DNA from: Ptychodera flava
Lineage: Eukaryota > Hemichordata > Enteropneusta > Ptychoderidae
Reading direction: 5' to 3'
Assembly (NCBI RefSeq): GCF_041260155.1
Contig: NC_091948.1
Location: 856,001 to 920,000, forward strand
DNA length: 64,000 bases
In this document: positions 35,003 to 48,480 of the stretch, in pieces
Position numbering within the stretch: the stretch's first letter is position 1
Layout: every line of letters begins with the position of its first letter
Position numbers and translations under genes: made by a program
The notes under the pieces: generated by a model
Databases searched by the model: none
What the model saw: only the letters and a program-made list of their open reading frames with translations
What the model was told of the DNA's origin: nothing

Positions 35003-37287
35003 ATAGTCATCAAATTTAAGATAGATTGCTTTATTTTTAACGAGACATTCACGTTCTTTAACCAAGGGTTGACTTTAGATTTAAGGGAGGGGTAGTCACA
35101 AATGGAAAATTCTTCACCGAGAGCACAATGACTCAAAACCAGCGTCACGTGATTGTCAGTCAATAGAAGTCTGGGAATTTCGGAAATGCATACCATGCAA
35201 AGTGAATTGCATGTCGGCATTATCACCATTCCCTCCCAACATCAAATGGTCCGTCCCTTACACGTCATCAATATTTAGCCCCTAGCCAACCTACGCTGAA
35301 ATGCACCACATTGCTATGATGGTCATTACATCTGGCGATGCAACGTACATCTTTGACGTGTCGAGATGGATGTGACGACCTAGCCATTATATTAGATACG
35401 CTCATGCGAGATACGGCCGGCCACAGGGCCCTTGACCGTGCATCGCCGACACAAGAGAGGGAGGATATCGCTCTCGTACCCCCCCCCCCCCCGTGTTCTA
35501 ACAGTTTTACTAGCAAAACAAATTGAAGACACCTCTCAGATTGCACCAGAGTGTACCATAGCACACATCAATTTCTCAATTTTTTCTCAGGATCTAGGAC
35601 AAAACTCAACTGTTGTGAAATCATCCTTTGTTATCACAGAAACATATATTTCTATTGACTTCACTTCAATAACCATTTTGACATTTAACAATATCGTATT
35701 CAGACTTTTCATCAGAAGCTGGCAGCTGGATAAATTGCACGGCTGGCAGACAAATAATGAATGCATTAGAAAAATAATGACTCTGACTGATGGACCTCTA
35801 GTATCGTTCATATAGAAATGTAAAATTTTGCAAAAGACACAAGAAGGTCGCAGATTTTCCATTCCTGCATTTTCCATAGTCTTCAATCTCTGGCAAACTG
35901 AGAACTGTTCTTTACAAAATGAATTGTCATTGTTTTGCTGTTGAATATTGTGACTCAAACACTGATAATGTAAAAAAATATCAGTGTTCAAAGTTATTTT
36001 CAAACAGTTTTACCGAGTGCAAAGTAAATTGAAACACCTCTCAGATTGCACCATTACACTCATCAATTTCTCAAATTTTCGCAAGAGGGCCCCCCTCCCC
36101 TTAGGATGTTCTAACAGTTTTACTTAGTAAAAAAACAAACAAATTAAAACACCTCTCAGATTTAATTTTATTTTGTTGGTGCTACCTTTTACAAATGTCA
36201 TGAGATAACTAATGATAATCTAGCAGGGTAGGCGGCCTACACCAGGAATTGAAAGGTCTTAATTTACTATTGCTGTATTTTTGTAATATTTTCAAATTAT
36301 TTTATTGATATTGAACTTTTCTAAGTAGGGGGCTCAGTCAAACTTTCTGTGTTAGAGAGTGGTTACTCAAATTCATCATGGTTGGCAGGGGTTACTCGTC
36401 GAAATTTTGGTGTTCAAACATGGCCCTCTTTCCTATTTGTATGTCTGAAATGTTTTCTCAAATCTTCATGAACGACTTGTAAAAGTCCAAAGAAAGTTCT
36501 GAACACTTGATCAAAATTACATGTAAATGAAATACCGAGCTTTTTCTACCGGTAATATATTCTATGGTTTGAGAGAGTTACTATTCTAGATTAAAGGGTT
36601 TCCACTCATATGCAATAGCCCATACACCACTTCCCAGTTAATGTATGCAATATTTGAAGACTGGTAGCTCTACTCCATTACAGACATCATATTTTATGCA
36701 GTTTCTGTGTTTTGTGTGTACCGTATTATCATAGACCTTCGAGTGTCTATGGTATTATCTATACCCATAGTTAAATTTGTTGCCCTAGGGCTTCGATTTC
36801 CTGTATATCCACGTTTTTTCCGAAATATAGGACATATAACAACGTTTTATTTTGTATACGTAACAGGGAACATCTTCAAACACATCGGGTTACGATATTT
36901 TGTAAGGTTGCATAAATTTTAAAGTATACGCTCTCTCCAAAACTCAAATTTTATTTCGAGCTAAGTCGAGAGACATACGTGTAAAACGTTAGCGTGGTGT
37001 TTTTCACAATGGGGTTGAGAATATCATCTACGTGACGAGGAATATCATTATTTAAGCTCATTCCTGTCTTCTTAGTAAGATAACAGCATCATTGGAAATC
37101 GAAAAAATATCAAAGCGATGTACACGGAACCTTTTATATGTCACGACAGGAAATTGAAGTTTCCGTGATTTCAAATACATTTATGTCGATAGCCTAGAAT
37201 ATTTGTGTTTTTCTCTAGCCACAAAAAATTTAGACTTAAGTGCGATGAGAAGTATTACAGCTTGAGAAAATGACATGGCACGGAAGT
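35003..37287. other. Intergenic, scattered repeat pieces
   Basis: Contains a remnant of the 18691-21565 arm family (about 35228-35260) and a poly-C run (about 35480). A roughly 50-bp phrase with AACAGTTTTACT and ACACCTCTCAGATT occurs three times (about 35495, 36002, 36108). Open frames at 35432-35815 (plus) and 35587-36003 (minus) overlap each other and show no domain, so I do not call them genes. Confidence 0.5.
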
Positions 37288-40200
37288 ACAATAAATACGG
37301 TGGCCCCTACACGCCACGGAACTCTACTACTTTTGAATATAAACTCTAATTTTTCTTGACAATATCTTTAATATTTGTAAGAGATTTTATTTCTCCACCG
37401 CAAACTTTTAATTTTGTACGGGCAACTTTATCTTAACATTATCTTAACTTTAACTTCTCGAAAGTATTTTTAGTTTTAACCATAAACAAAATATGTTTCT
37501 CAAAGTATTTTTTATTTTGTAAAACAAAAGTAAAAATTTTTCAAGATAACAAACTCCCCTACACGTCATGGAAATTTATTACTTTTGAACATAAACTCAT
37601 ATTTCTTGGCAATATATTTAATATTTGTAAGAAATTTTATTTCTCCACAGCAAACTTTTATTTCTTAACGGGGAAACTTTATTTTTGGGGTAAACTGTTT
37701 TTAAAAACTTTTAACAAAAAAAACTTAACTTTTAAAAAATAACTTTAACTTTGAACAAAATATTTGTTTCTCTAAAGCCTTTTTTATTTAGAAAAGAAGT
37801 AAAAATTGTTCACAGCAAGAGTTAAAGATTTTACTTAAATGACATAACGTTATGTCTATAGAGCAGAAAACTTAAATTCTTAAAGAAAAGCTTTATTTTT
37901 CCAAGAGTAAAATTAATTTCTTTATGGAAAAAAGATTTTCTCAGAGCAGCAAATTGAAATACAGAGAATAAAACTTTTTTCTCAATGGCGAGAAATTATT
38001 TTCTGAAGACAACAAAACTAATTCTTTCAAGATATATTTTCTACATATGAGTGTGGTTTAAGAATTTGGTAAAACTGAACTGAGAAAGAACGAAAAAGGA
38101 AGGATGAAAAAGTCAAACTTACTTTTCTTCAGAGCGAAATTTATTTCTGAGAGGAGAAATATTTCATGTGAGGGCGCAATTACCCAATGCATAGCAAACT
38201 TTTTCTAGCGAGAGTAAACATATTTTGGGGAAGAGTAAAACATTTTTCCGACGAGCAAAACTTTATTTTAACGGCGGCGGAAGTTAAAGTATCCCACCAT
38301 GCAACACCCAAGTTTGATGACCCAGAGTCTCCGAGACTGACTTGATCGGCGATACAGGCACGCTAGCCCGGCCCTAGCTGCAGTACAGTACCTCGAGGTT
38401 TTACCTGGGTATTTGGGTCGGTTTGCCGTACTGTACTGCAGCTAGCCCGGCCCTGCCTGCGTACGATGCTGTGTGTTGGGGCCGTATAACGCCGGGAACA
38501 CACAGCATCGTACGCAGGGCTATGGGCACAGGCACGCAAACGAGTCAGTTCAACAGTTGCCACTTGTCTGAGTCCCCGAAGAACGGTTTTGTGTTTGAGT
38601 GATTCGTCCTGACTGCAGACGTTGTGCGACGGGATGGACCGCATTGGGTTCCTTCATTAGCTCTGCATGGGCTGTGTGTTACCGGCGTTATACAGCCTCC
38701 CACCACATAACGCCGGTAACACACAGCCCTGCCATGCAGAGCTATTCTTTCATCAGTTGCTGTGTTGTGTTGTGTGATAGTCATCTTTTCTATAAGCCAG
38801 ATTCGTAATTGATAGAGTCTTCGACTGAAACTGAAACTGGGCCGCCAGATTTGACCACAGTCGAGCGTGGTTCAATACAGTAGTTGTGGGTCCACAGCTG
38901 TGATGTTTTCGGACGGGATATGCCTTTTACGGGCTGGTTGACTTTCACGTTTTTGACCCCGCAAACCACACGTGAAAGTCAAAACCAGTCCGCGACTGTG
39001 GTCAAATCTGGCGGGCTCGGTTCAGTTTCAGTTTCTATAAATTACGAATCTGGCTTCTCCTCTTAGAAAAGATGAATATCACACACATTGGCTGTGTGTT
39101 ACCGGTGTTATGTGGTGGGAGACTGTATAACGCCGGTAACACACAGCCCTGCCATGCATAGCCCTGCGTACAGGTCTGTGTGTTCCCGGCGTATAATAAC
39201 GCCGGGAACACACAGACCTGTTCGCAGGGCTATGCCATGCAGAGCTAATGAAGAACCCCAATGCGGTCCCGTCGCACACCGTCTGCCGTCAGGACGAATC
39301 ACTCAAACATAAAACCGTTCTTCGGGGACTCAGACAAGTGGCAACTGACCCGCGTGCCCGTAGCCCTGTGTACGATGTTGTGAGTTCCCGGCGTTATACG
39401 GCCCCAACACACAGCATCGTACGCAGGCAGGGTAGGGCCGGGCTGGCGTGCCCGTATCGCCGATGAAGTCAGTCATGGTTGCCTCGGAGAGTATATCGTC
39501 CATGTAGCCGACACGAACACGAACCCCTGTCTGATACCGGCTACCCACTCAGAGACTCTGGGTCATCAAACTTGGTGTTGCATGGTGGGATACTTTAACT
39601 TCCGTCGCCGTTAAAATAGTTTTGCTCGTCGGAAAAATGTTTTACTCTTCCGTAAATATGTTTACTCTTGCTAAAAGAGTTTGCCATGCATTATAGGTAA
39701 TTGCACCCTCACATGAAATATTTCTCCTCTCAGAAATAAATTTCGCTCTAAAGAAAAGTAAGTTTGACTTTTTTATCCCTTTTCGTTCTTTCTCAGTTTA
39801 GTTTTACCAAATTCTTAAACCACACTCATATGTAGAAAATATATCTTGAAGGAATTAGTTTTGCTGTCTTCAGAAAATAATTTCTCTCCATTGAGAAAAA
39901 AGTTTTATTCACTATATTTCAATTTGCTGCTCTGAGAAAATCTTTTTTCCATAAAGGTATTAATTTTACTCTTGAAAAATAAAACTTTTCTTTAAGAATT
40001 TAAGTTTTCTGCTTTAAAAACATAAGGTTATGTCATTTAAGTAACTCAGTTCGCGCTCAGCAAAAATCTTCAACTCTTGCTGTGAACAATTTTTACTTCT
40101 TTTCGAAATAAAAAACGTTTTTGAGAAACAAATATTTTGTTCAAAGTTAAAGTTATTTTTTAAAAGTTAAAGTGTTTTTGTTAAAAGTTTTAAAAACAGT

Positions 40201-40596
40201 TTACCCCAAAAATAAAGTTTCCCCGTTCAGAAATAAAAGTTTGCTGTGGAGAAATAAAATTTCTTACAAATATTAAATATATTGCCAAGAAATATGAGTT
40301 TATGTTCAAAAGTAATAAATTTCCATGACGTGTAGGGGAGTCTGTTATCTTGAAAATATTTTACTTTTGTTTTACAAAATAAAAAATACTTTTGAGAATT
40401 ATATTTTATTTATGGTTAAAACTAAAACTACTTTCGAGAAGTTAAAGTAACTCATACAATGCCCGTACAAAATTAAAAGTTTGTGGTGGAGAAATAAAAT
40501 CTCTTACAAATATCAAAGATATTGTCAAGAAAAATTAGAGTTTATATTCAAAAGTAATAGAGTTCGGTGGCGTGTAGGGGCCACCGTACAATAAAT
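37288..40596. mobile_element. 3.3-kb foldback element with 9-bp target duplication
   Basis: ACAATAAAT at 37288-37296 and 40588-40596 flanks a 3291-bp element whose ends are ACGGTGGCCCCTACACG and its inverse. The two arms, about 1.6 kb each, are inverted copies along their whole length. The outer ~1 kb is AT-rich with many AACTTT/TTTATTTC-like sub-repeats. The inner ~600 bases are GC-rich with smaller hairpins sharing CGCCGG(T/G)AACACACAG. The left inner arm has about 100 bases missing on the right. No transposase frame is visible. Architecture and 9-bp duplication resemble Drosophila foldback or Mutator-type elements; non-autonomous. Confidence 0.93.
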
Positions 40597-40639
40597 GATG
40601 CCGTTATCAGAAAAAGTGGGTCAACTGTTGATATGGAAA

Positions 40640-40900
40640 TTTTATTGGCGGACCTCCGCGATAGATGTGGTCACATGACTTCCCGTCCATTGTAGCGCTC
40701 TATTGGTATTTAAAGAAGAGACGCTTGACTATCGCAGACAACGTTGGTAGTGAACTAGCGCTGGTTAACCGCTGAATTTCGAGTATGACTTTCAGTTGAC
40801 CCTGAACCCAAAATATCTTACAAAGAGGTTCCAATAGGCCAGCGTATTTGATCCTTTGACATCGGCGAGGGAGAAAGCGTTGTCGAGTTCATAGGTTCGT
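40640..40900 (+). promoter_or_regulatory. Candidate promoter and 5' UTR exon for the Ly6-like gene
   Basis: A CpG-richer stretch with an E-box-like GTCACATGAC (about 40672), inverted CCAAT (ATTGG, 40702) and a TATA-like GTATTTAAAG (about 40706-40715). The Ly6-like start exon has an upstream acceptor with an ideal branch sequence (TGCTAAC ... TTATTGACAG, about 43807-43823), so a non-coding exon must lie upstream. This is the best candidate, but the linking donor is not identified. Confidence 0.3.
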
Positions 40901-41464
40901 ATACACATGTAAATCTGTGTTTGTATATTGTGCGATTCATCGACAATCGATTTACCGCTGGCCCTTGAACCTCAGCCACTGGAATTACGCGATATGAAGC
41001 CGTTACAGAGACCAGCGTCTGTGTTTACGCTCTAGCGAAATCGCTGAGCAACTTAACTTGAAAGTCAGTTTAACCATTTGGAATGAGGGGAAAATTATCG
41101 AAAATGCGAGTCATTTTAGGGGAGAGAGGTTACTGACGTTTTTTGAAAGATCCTCTGAACACTATTCTAAGGCAGTCAAGTCTTGATACTAGGCGTATGG
41201 TGGATCAAAGGAATATTGTATAAAAAAGAAGCCATATGACGACCAGCATGAAGCCGTGTTATTTCTGAATATGCATGTAGAGTGCAATATCGTAGTGCTT
41301 TTTCAACAGATTCTCGTGAAGGGGCCGTTGCTTGAGACATGACAGCTTAGTTAATTTTCTTTGTGATGCGGCATCTTGTATTTTCAGTGTGATTGAGGCA
41401 TCGATCAAACGTGTGTATGGAAACACATGGGCATGTTCCAAATTCTCCTTCGCCCATAGACCAA

Positions 41465-41545
41465 AGACCCTCGAGAAAGATATTTTCGAGGGTCTGTGCA
41501 TAGACAGTGGAGAGGAAGATCTTCCGCTCCACTGTCTGTATATGC
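41465..41545. repeat. Two adjacent perfect-stem hairpins
   Basis: AGACCCTCGA ... TCGAGGGTCT and then AGACAGTGGA ... TCCACTGTCT, the second enclosing GGAAGATCTTCC. They are separated by only a few bases (GTGCATAG). Ten-base stems, no mismatch in either outer stem. Confidence 0.85.
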
Positions 41546-42480
41546 TTCACCATCAAATGTGTAAGCTATACGAAAACGCTTCCAGTACACGATGATTAAA
41601 CGATTTAACCAACTACCTTCGCATAGGAAGACGACGAAGTTTGTGAACGTAGAAGCTGGCCGTGGCTTCGTTAACGTCGCATTTAGTTGTAAAACTCAGA
41701 AACGTTTACATTCATTGATCGGTACCTAACTGTTTCTTTTTTATTTCCACGAAATTAGAGCCAGATAAAAATTTAAAGTGTCTGTGGAGACTGTCTCTTA
41801 GAATGTTTCCCCTCCAGTCGACAGTACAAGTCGTACCTCTACTCTTCTACAATTCGACGTCACAGTCTTTCTTCACGTACACAAAGTATTTTTTCATGAT
41901 GATCTCAGTGCTTTCAAACCCATTGTACCCTATTGACGATTAATCTCGGTGTCATATATAGTGACGTTCGTGCTAAAAGGTATCTAGGATAGGGCAGTAC
42001 GGACTTTGTCTAGAGAACCATGCTATTGTTCTGAGACAAGTTATATATACGGCCGTTGCTTTGTAAACAACCAAAAGGATTTATTCGCAACCCTTTACGA
42101 TTTCTAAGGAGCTCCATATGGATTACGCGTTTAACACTGGCTTATTGCGTCGCAGATGTTTGAATTCGTTGCCGTGAAGGTTGGATACCAATTTTCGAGG
42201 TCGTTGCTGGCGTATCGTGACTCGATTGTGTCTGTCCTTTTGTTTGAAAAGCGCTTGCACTCACATCAAGTAATCTCTCATAAGATATTTATTGCCATCA
42301 CAAATCATTCAATAATGTCGCATAGAACTCCCAAATATATGATGTACAGTTCTGCATTCGCGTTCACGCAGAAGTGTTGTGTGGTCGAATATGTAAGTTT
42401 ACCCAAGGTCAGTCCTCTGATTATTTATTCACACATTTAATTTAATGGTTTACTTGTTTTGCTTTTCATTCGACTATTTG

Positions 42481-42531
42481 TATGTATGTATGTATGTATG
42501 TATGTATGTATGTATGTATGTATGTATGTAT
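42481..42531. repeat. (TATG)n microsatellite
   Basis: About twelve uninterrupted TATG units in the flank upstream of the Ly6-like gene. Confidence 0.98.
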
Positions 42532-43069
42532 TTATCTATTTTTCTTTTGATTTATTTATTTATTCATAAATTTATTTTTAAAGCAAAAAAGAGTTCGCTT
42601 GTTACAGTTAATTGGTTCACAAAATTACTATCAGAGACACTTCGTGTACAATTGCTGCACAACCGATGTAAAACGATGCGAATGTTTCAACAGATTAGTA
42701 AATAATAAACACATTGATAGCTTACATTTGCATTTGTGTTTCAATTGAAATTATGCAAATGGGATTTTGAAATGTTTGGCCCTGGAAGTGTTTGTCTAAA
42801 TGTACGGTGCTGTGCTTTCAAATCTTTGACCATATAACCGCGAGACGGGAAATCTATACACGGACTTGCGAAGGAGCGTATATCAATATCTCGGCGTAGG
42901 GTAGTCGACATACGTAATGAAAGAGACACAACAAATGGACAAAGTGTAATTCTTTGCATCTACTTTGAGAGGACATTAAGAATAAAAGTGTTTTGTAAAT
43001 AATCTGGGTAAAATTCGACTCCAAAGTCGTGTCATCAGGTGCAGCCAACGGAGCTATTCATCGAAAAAG

Positions 43070-43390
43070 CAGTTTTTGAGGGCAGGGAAAATTTTAATGT
43101 TTCTTGGCCAGGGGACATAATTTTAGCCAGCAGGGGGCAGATTATAGTTTTTTTTTGTCTGGCAGGGCAGATATCGATTTATTGGCTTGGGGACCGGGGT
43201 AATTTTTTTACAGGGCAGGGAAAAATCGACATTTTTTTTATCACAAGGCAGGGGGCTTCAAAATTTTAAGGGAATTTTTAGGGCAGGGGAAATCCACAAG
43301 ATTTTTTAGCCACAGGGCTGGGGAGCTTCAATAATTCACAGTTGGGAGGGGAACAGGCAAAAATATGTGGGGAGAGGGTATAATGAAGTT
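43070..43390. repeat. Degenerate G-rich tandem repeat
   Basis: Phrases such as GGCAGGGG, AATTTTAGCCA and GGGCAGGGAAAA recur at roughly 25-40-base spacing with strong divergence, an old minisatellite. No gene is seen between it and the Ly6-like exon 1. Confidence 0.6.
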
Positions 43391-43869
43391 TAAATGCAGG
43401 AGGGTAAGTCAAAAATTCATTTGGAGGACAAATTATGAACAGCTAATTACTTACCCTCTAATCAGTTCACATTACTTGTCCTGCACAATATATCTTATCT
43501 TAATAAGGACCCCTTCAAAAGTGTATTGTCCGTTGGTCGTATTTGTGTCATACTGGTAGTAAGATTTAATATGAGGAAATGCCTCAGAATCGGAACTTCG
43601 ATCTCAGGAATACTTAATGCGGATGTGGAGATAACTTCCCCAATACGAACTGCCTCAGCTCACTTTTTCGCTGAACAATTGTATACTTCAAATACCGCAG
43701 TTTTGTCGAGGGGCAACGGAATAGGGATGTTTTCCGATGCGGGAGTCTCGGCCTATTTGTCTACGTTTGGATAATTGATTTCCATGAACACTGACACTCT
43801 GTTTTTGCTAACTTTATTGACAGATTCAGTACTGGTGATTTACACGTCTGAGTTGTCTGCCGCGACATT

Positions 43870-46800
43870 ATGGGACGATTTATTTTCATGCCTCTCCTTG
43901 GAGTGCTCGTTGCCATCGTAACGACGGTGTTCGCCGCCGAGGAATCAAAACTCGTGAGTGGTCAAGGTAAGAGAATATATTCTATCAGTAACCTTTATTA
44001 CTGGTAGGCCAACACTCACGCAGTGAAAAGACTGAATTACGGCACTGGTAGCACTGATAATATTACTAATTATAATATGTCAAGATTCTCGGCTACTGAA
44101 GACGAACCAAGGCGATAACCTTGTTTTGATATTTTTGAGGCATATATGGACATATAAATATCAAAACGGAATAAATTGAGGGAATTAACTTTAGCAGACT
44201 GCAATTGGCTGTTGCGTAGATCGTTTGGTGAACGCCCTGGCCTACCAGTAACTGCTGCTAAGAAAAGCCGAGCGATGGGTGCCCAGTGAAACCATGGATG
44301 TCTATTTTTGTACATCCGTGGTCTACCCATGGAGCTTTTTCAGCACCATGGTCTGCCATAAACAGTGGGGCGGTAGACTGTCTGTGGTTTTACTTTAGGA
44401 AAGCGTCATTTGATTGCTTCACGTCTACACTAGCAATCGCCTCACAAAACTTTGTTGCGCCATTCAATAAGTACCGTATTGTAGCTACTATCTATGGTTC
44501 ATAGTCAATTTGCAAGACAAAGCTTCGACCGGAACCGCTACGAAGATTTACAATTAAAATTACAATTCGAAATAAACACCTTTGTTTCAAATCTCCTGTC
44601 AATAGGGTTTCTTCTAAAATTTCCGTCTTCGAATGAAAGGGACGCGGTTTCACTATTATCGTGATGAGATACTGTGGCGCTATTTTTTTGTAATAATCGG
44701 TCAGTTGTTTTAAGCTCTGTTATTTTGGTATTGCACTAAATCGAGTGAAAACAATGGTTTTCAACTTGATAGAGCCATGGAGGCAGCTTCTTTCTACCTC
44801 TACGATTGAGCAAACTTGGCTTTGATGCTGATATATGATACATAGCTGACTTGTCAAGAAGGTGATCAGATAGCTATAATGTCCCCAGGGGTGGGGGTGT
44901 CTTGGTCTCAGCAAAAGTTTCATGTTACTATTGTTGACTTTATTTTGATATGTTGGACTGTGATATTCCCTATAAAGATTTATACTACCAACCTCTGATG
45001 TCTTGGTCTTATCTTAGCAATGGTTTTGTAAAAACTTCTTTTTGTCCTTCACTGTGTCCTGCATTGGTCCTGCGATAATCTTACGCTAAGATTTATCACC
45101 AGTGTGCGTCTTATGTGCAACGCAAGCAAGGGTAAGTTACTAATCCGCGGACGCTGACAACAGATTATCACCGGATTAACTTTGACAAAGTCAACAACGA
45201 ACGCACCAGCAAGAATCTTCTGTCGTACCACAGCAAAAAAGACATCTTTACAAAACCAGTGCTGAGATAAGACCGAATTCACTCACTGTTGGTAGTACAA
45301 ATCTTTATTGGTAATGACATAGGCCAACGTATTAACATAAAAAATAGCACCTGTGATGAGATCAAGACGTCCCTACCCCTCCTCCACCCACTGTGACGTA
45401 TATTTTCGGTTGTCCCTATAGAAAGTTGTCTGACTGTCCATACACACAGTAAATAGCTGTACTGTATGGAAGAACACTTATGTAGAACTGCAGTATAATG
45501 GTACCTAGTCCGGACTAGTCGACCAGCCAACAGCTTGTTGGCTTTACAGTTGCCGCATTCATTCAACTGACCCCATCGCCGACTCAACATACCTATAGAA
45601 AGTATCTGTCCAATGAAGTACTCTAAATCTCTAAAGTAATAACTGAAGATCAGAAATCCCGCGTAGAAACCATCTATAGACGATTGAAGGAAGTCCCCTA
45701 TTTTGATTGTCTCCCATGTCTAAAGGCCCGGGCTTAGGTGCGTCGTTATCCTGAATAGATTTTATGTTTAGTCTTTGTACAGAAGAAGTGCATCCACTTG
45801 CTCCGAAAGATATACATTTGTAAGTGGTATTCAATTGTTGTTTGGTGTATAGAGCGGACCTGTGAGTGAATTAAACTGTTAGCAGTCCGGTTCACTGCAG
45901 CCTGCGATTCAAAGTCCTGTATATACATTGAAAGTCTATAACTTATTATTACAACATTCACTGTCACAAAAACCCGTACACAGAACATAAACAAACCTGA
46001 TGGCAGTTTCTTTATTCTTTGTCGCCTTTGTATTGATTATCATTTTCAGACAGTTCGACATACAAGACCTTTGACTGCTATTTCTGCAGTTCCAGCCATG
46101 GCCAGGACGGAGTTGATGGAGCATGCGCCAATGGTTTCAACCCAGACAACACAGAAATTTATCACTATAAAAACTGCGCGGGTTCTTGTACGGTAAGGTT
46201 TGCCGACGAAATCTTATAGCCTGCTTCTTTTGTTCTTTGAAGACATGCAAGGCTTCGATATATGTGTACAACCAATGTACACTGTCCTTCTTAATCTTCG
46301 AATAGGGTATAGATACACCAAAATAATTCTAAAAATTGCAAAAAGATTGATAAGATATTACTGTAGAAAGAAAGGAACAGTATTCTCCCATCACATGCAG
46401 ATCGTGAAGAAAGTGAAGAAGATTGGCTGAATCGAGATCAAAAACTCTTCAATATCAAACACGCCTCCCTACGTTATAGAAACATACGATGCAATCTGCC
46501 TTACAATTTACCACTTTCCTGTAAAGACAGCGGTTCGGCGTTCCAAAATAAGACAGACAAGAATATATATCACCACTTTGCGTTTGCTTGACCGTGCGAA
46601 CTGACATGCACTTCGCGTCATTTATTTCAAAACAGTTGTCACTGTGTATATTTTGCGTTGGCTGCTAGGCATTGCAAAGACATTGCATTATAACATCAAC
46701 TATTCGTCCCACATGTTATATCTTGTACGTCCCCCTCCACCGTTCAGGTGTTAATCGATTTCCGACTCATAGGGTTAAAATTCTACCAGGTTATAGTTCT

Positions 46801-48403
46801 GGAAACATATTCAACATGTTGAAAGGAAGACAGGGACGTTTTTAACAATATCACAACGAATAAATGCATGTATTATTACGTTATCCATTGAAGGGTTATT
46901 CGGCATAATATTTAGGCTACTGAGATGAATTTCTAGTTTATCCACAACCTGTGTCTATCCATGATCCAAAATCAGTATTTTCGCTCACCGTCACACAAAA
47001 TTTGAATAAAGCCAGAAAAGACATTTTGTTGAGACGTACGACGCTGTCTGGCATGGTCAGCTAATAATTTATACCTACATCGGATTCTCAGATAATAATT
47101 TATTCCTACATCGGATTCTCAGATAAAGGTTTCTTAAAGGTTTTCTTATTCTGTCGCCGTTATGAACTGTTAAATTTTGAACCCTGTCACCATACAAGCT
47201 AGACATGTAAGCTTAAGTCCACTTCAGAATAACACGTTCAAGAAGTAGCCGTGAAAATGTTGATTTTGTCAATGCATAGAAAGTCACTATTCACATACCG
47301 CTGCTGTGAACTTGCCGCAAGGTGTCATTTTACAATAAAAGCAAAACTGAAGTGTTCTTACTTGCTTTCGTCTGCCCTAATTTCGAAAGATATGTCAAAG
47401 CAAGTGTGAAGTTTCCAAATTTTTTACAACGCATGTTAAAAAAGACCCACTTCAATTACTTTCATAAGTTTGGTCTATATTGCAGTTTCAAAGAAAAACC
47501 CTCAAAAAATGGCTGTCAATCGAAAAATTCAATAACGCCAGTATGATCAACGTTTAGACCGCAGACGAGCTGAATGTTAGATGACAGGTTTAGAGTTGCG
47601 ACCAATGTAGTTACGCATGATACTCAACGTTTTCTCCTCGGTTTTGTTTTGTGTTTTTGTTCAAGACTTTATTCCATAGGACTTTGTGTAAACATGGAAA
47701 CTCATTTTCTATGTAGGACAATTCGTTAGAGATATGTTGCAGGTTGCAAATGTTCGGGATTTGTTCCTTCTGATAGCTTTTTATACATTTCTGTATATAT
47801 TGATCTAGATAATAAAACCAAACGAAAATGTATAATCCATAAGAAAGGAGGAGACGATAGCTTATCCGATGCTTAAAGATATAGGGATGTGCTGGGTCTT
47901 AAATCTTAAATCGTTTTTTGCGTCTCGTGTCGTTTGCCCGAGGACCAAACTGATTAAAACAAACAATCTACACTTTGGATTTTAAGGGACAAGCTAATGC
48001 TTACTCAGAAATGTCGACACTTTGCTGAAGAACAGTGGGACGTTAATTAAAATCATACCGTATATGTACTTTCAAGGAATATAAAGGTACCCTTTCTGTT
48101 ATCATTGCCATTTTCAAACCTGGGTATTCGTCGTATAACTATGTAAATGTATATTTTTTACAGAAAACCGTGATTTACGACACTGAAACGGACGAAGTCG
48201 TCGGCGTCAATCGTCTTTGTGAATCGGAGTGTCCGGGCGACCAACATTGCACGCAGGCATCACACGGTCGCAAAACTTGCTCGTACTGCTGCACTTCGCA
48301 TCTCTGCAACTCTACGACAAGGAATGGCATCAAGTCTACGACAGTGGCGTTCCTCGTGCTCACAGCCCTGGTAATGATATGTACCAACCTGTGTCGTGTA
48401 TAG
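43870..48403 (+). CDS. GPI-anchored Ly6/uPAR (three-finger) domain protein
   Basis: Three coding exons: 43870-43966, 46050-46192 and 48164-48403. Phases agree, giving 159 aa. Residues 1-23 are a signal peptide (MGRFIFMPLLGVLVAIV...). The mature part has cysteines at 42, 45, 58, 75, 79, 99, 103, 109, 119, 122, 123 and 128. It opens with CYFC and closes with CCTSHLCN, the Ly6/three-finger signature. After Asn129-Ser130 comes a short linker and a hydrophobic tail (about 139-155), a likely GPI-attachment signal. The Cx3C...RLCESEC spacing recalls the invertebrate quiver/sleepless-like branch more than vertebrate CD59, but I would not name an orthologue. Ly6 proteins act extracellularly as receptor or channel modulators. 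An alternative in-frame GTGAGT in exon 1 (43954) would break phase with exon 2. Confidence 0.87.
43967..46049 (+). other. Ly6-like gene intron 1
   Basis: A hairpin near 44290-44330 (ACCATGGATGT ... ACATCCGTGGT) is the only structure noticed. No nested gene. Intron 2 (46193-48163) holds a 31-bp doublet (CCTACATCGGATTCTCAGAT) near 47040-47125 and nothing else recognised. Confidence 0.5.
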
Positions 48404-48474
48404 GATACCTTGTGATGGCGCCCTTCAGTAGTATAAAAAGTGCACTATTCAGAGACTGGACACAGGGCCAGTAA

Positions 48475-48480
48475 AATAAA
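48475..48480 (+). terminator. Poly(A) signal of the Ly6-like gene
   Basis: AATAAA 72 bases past the TAG stop at 48401-48403, followed by TTTTGACTGTAATGTC. A consistent short 3' UTR. Confidence 0.7.

Noticed and set aside
35432-36003. Overlapping 127- and 138-codon frames on opposite strands
   Set aside because: They shadow each other, overlap dispersed repeats and show no recognisable protein features.
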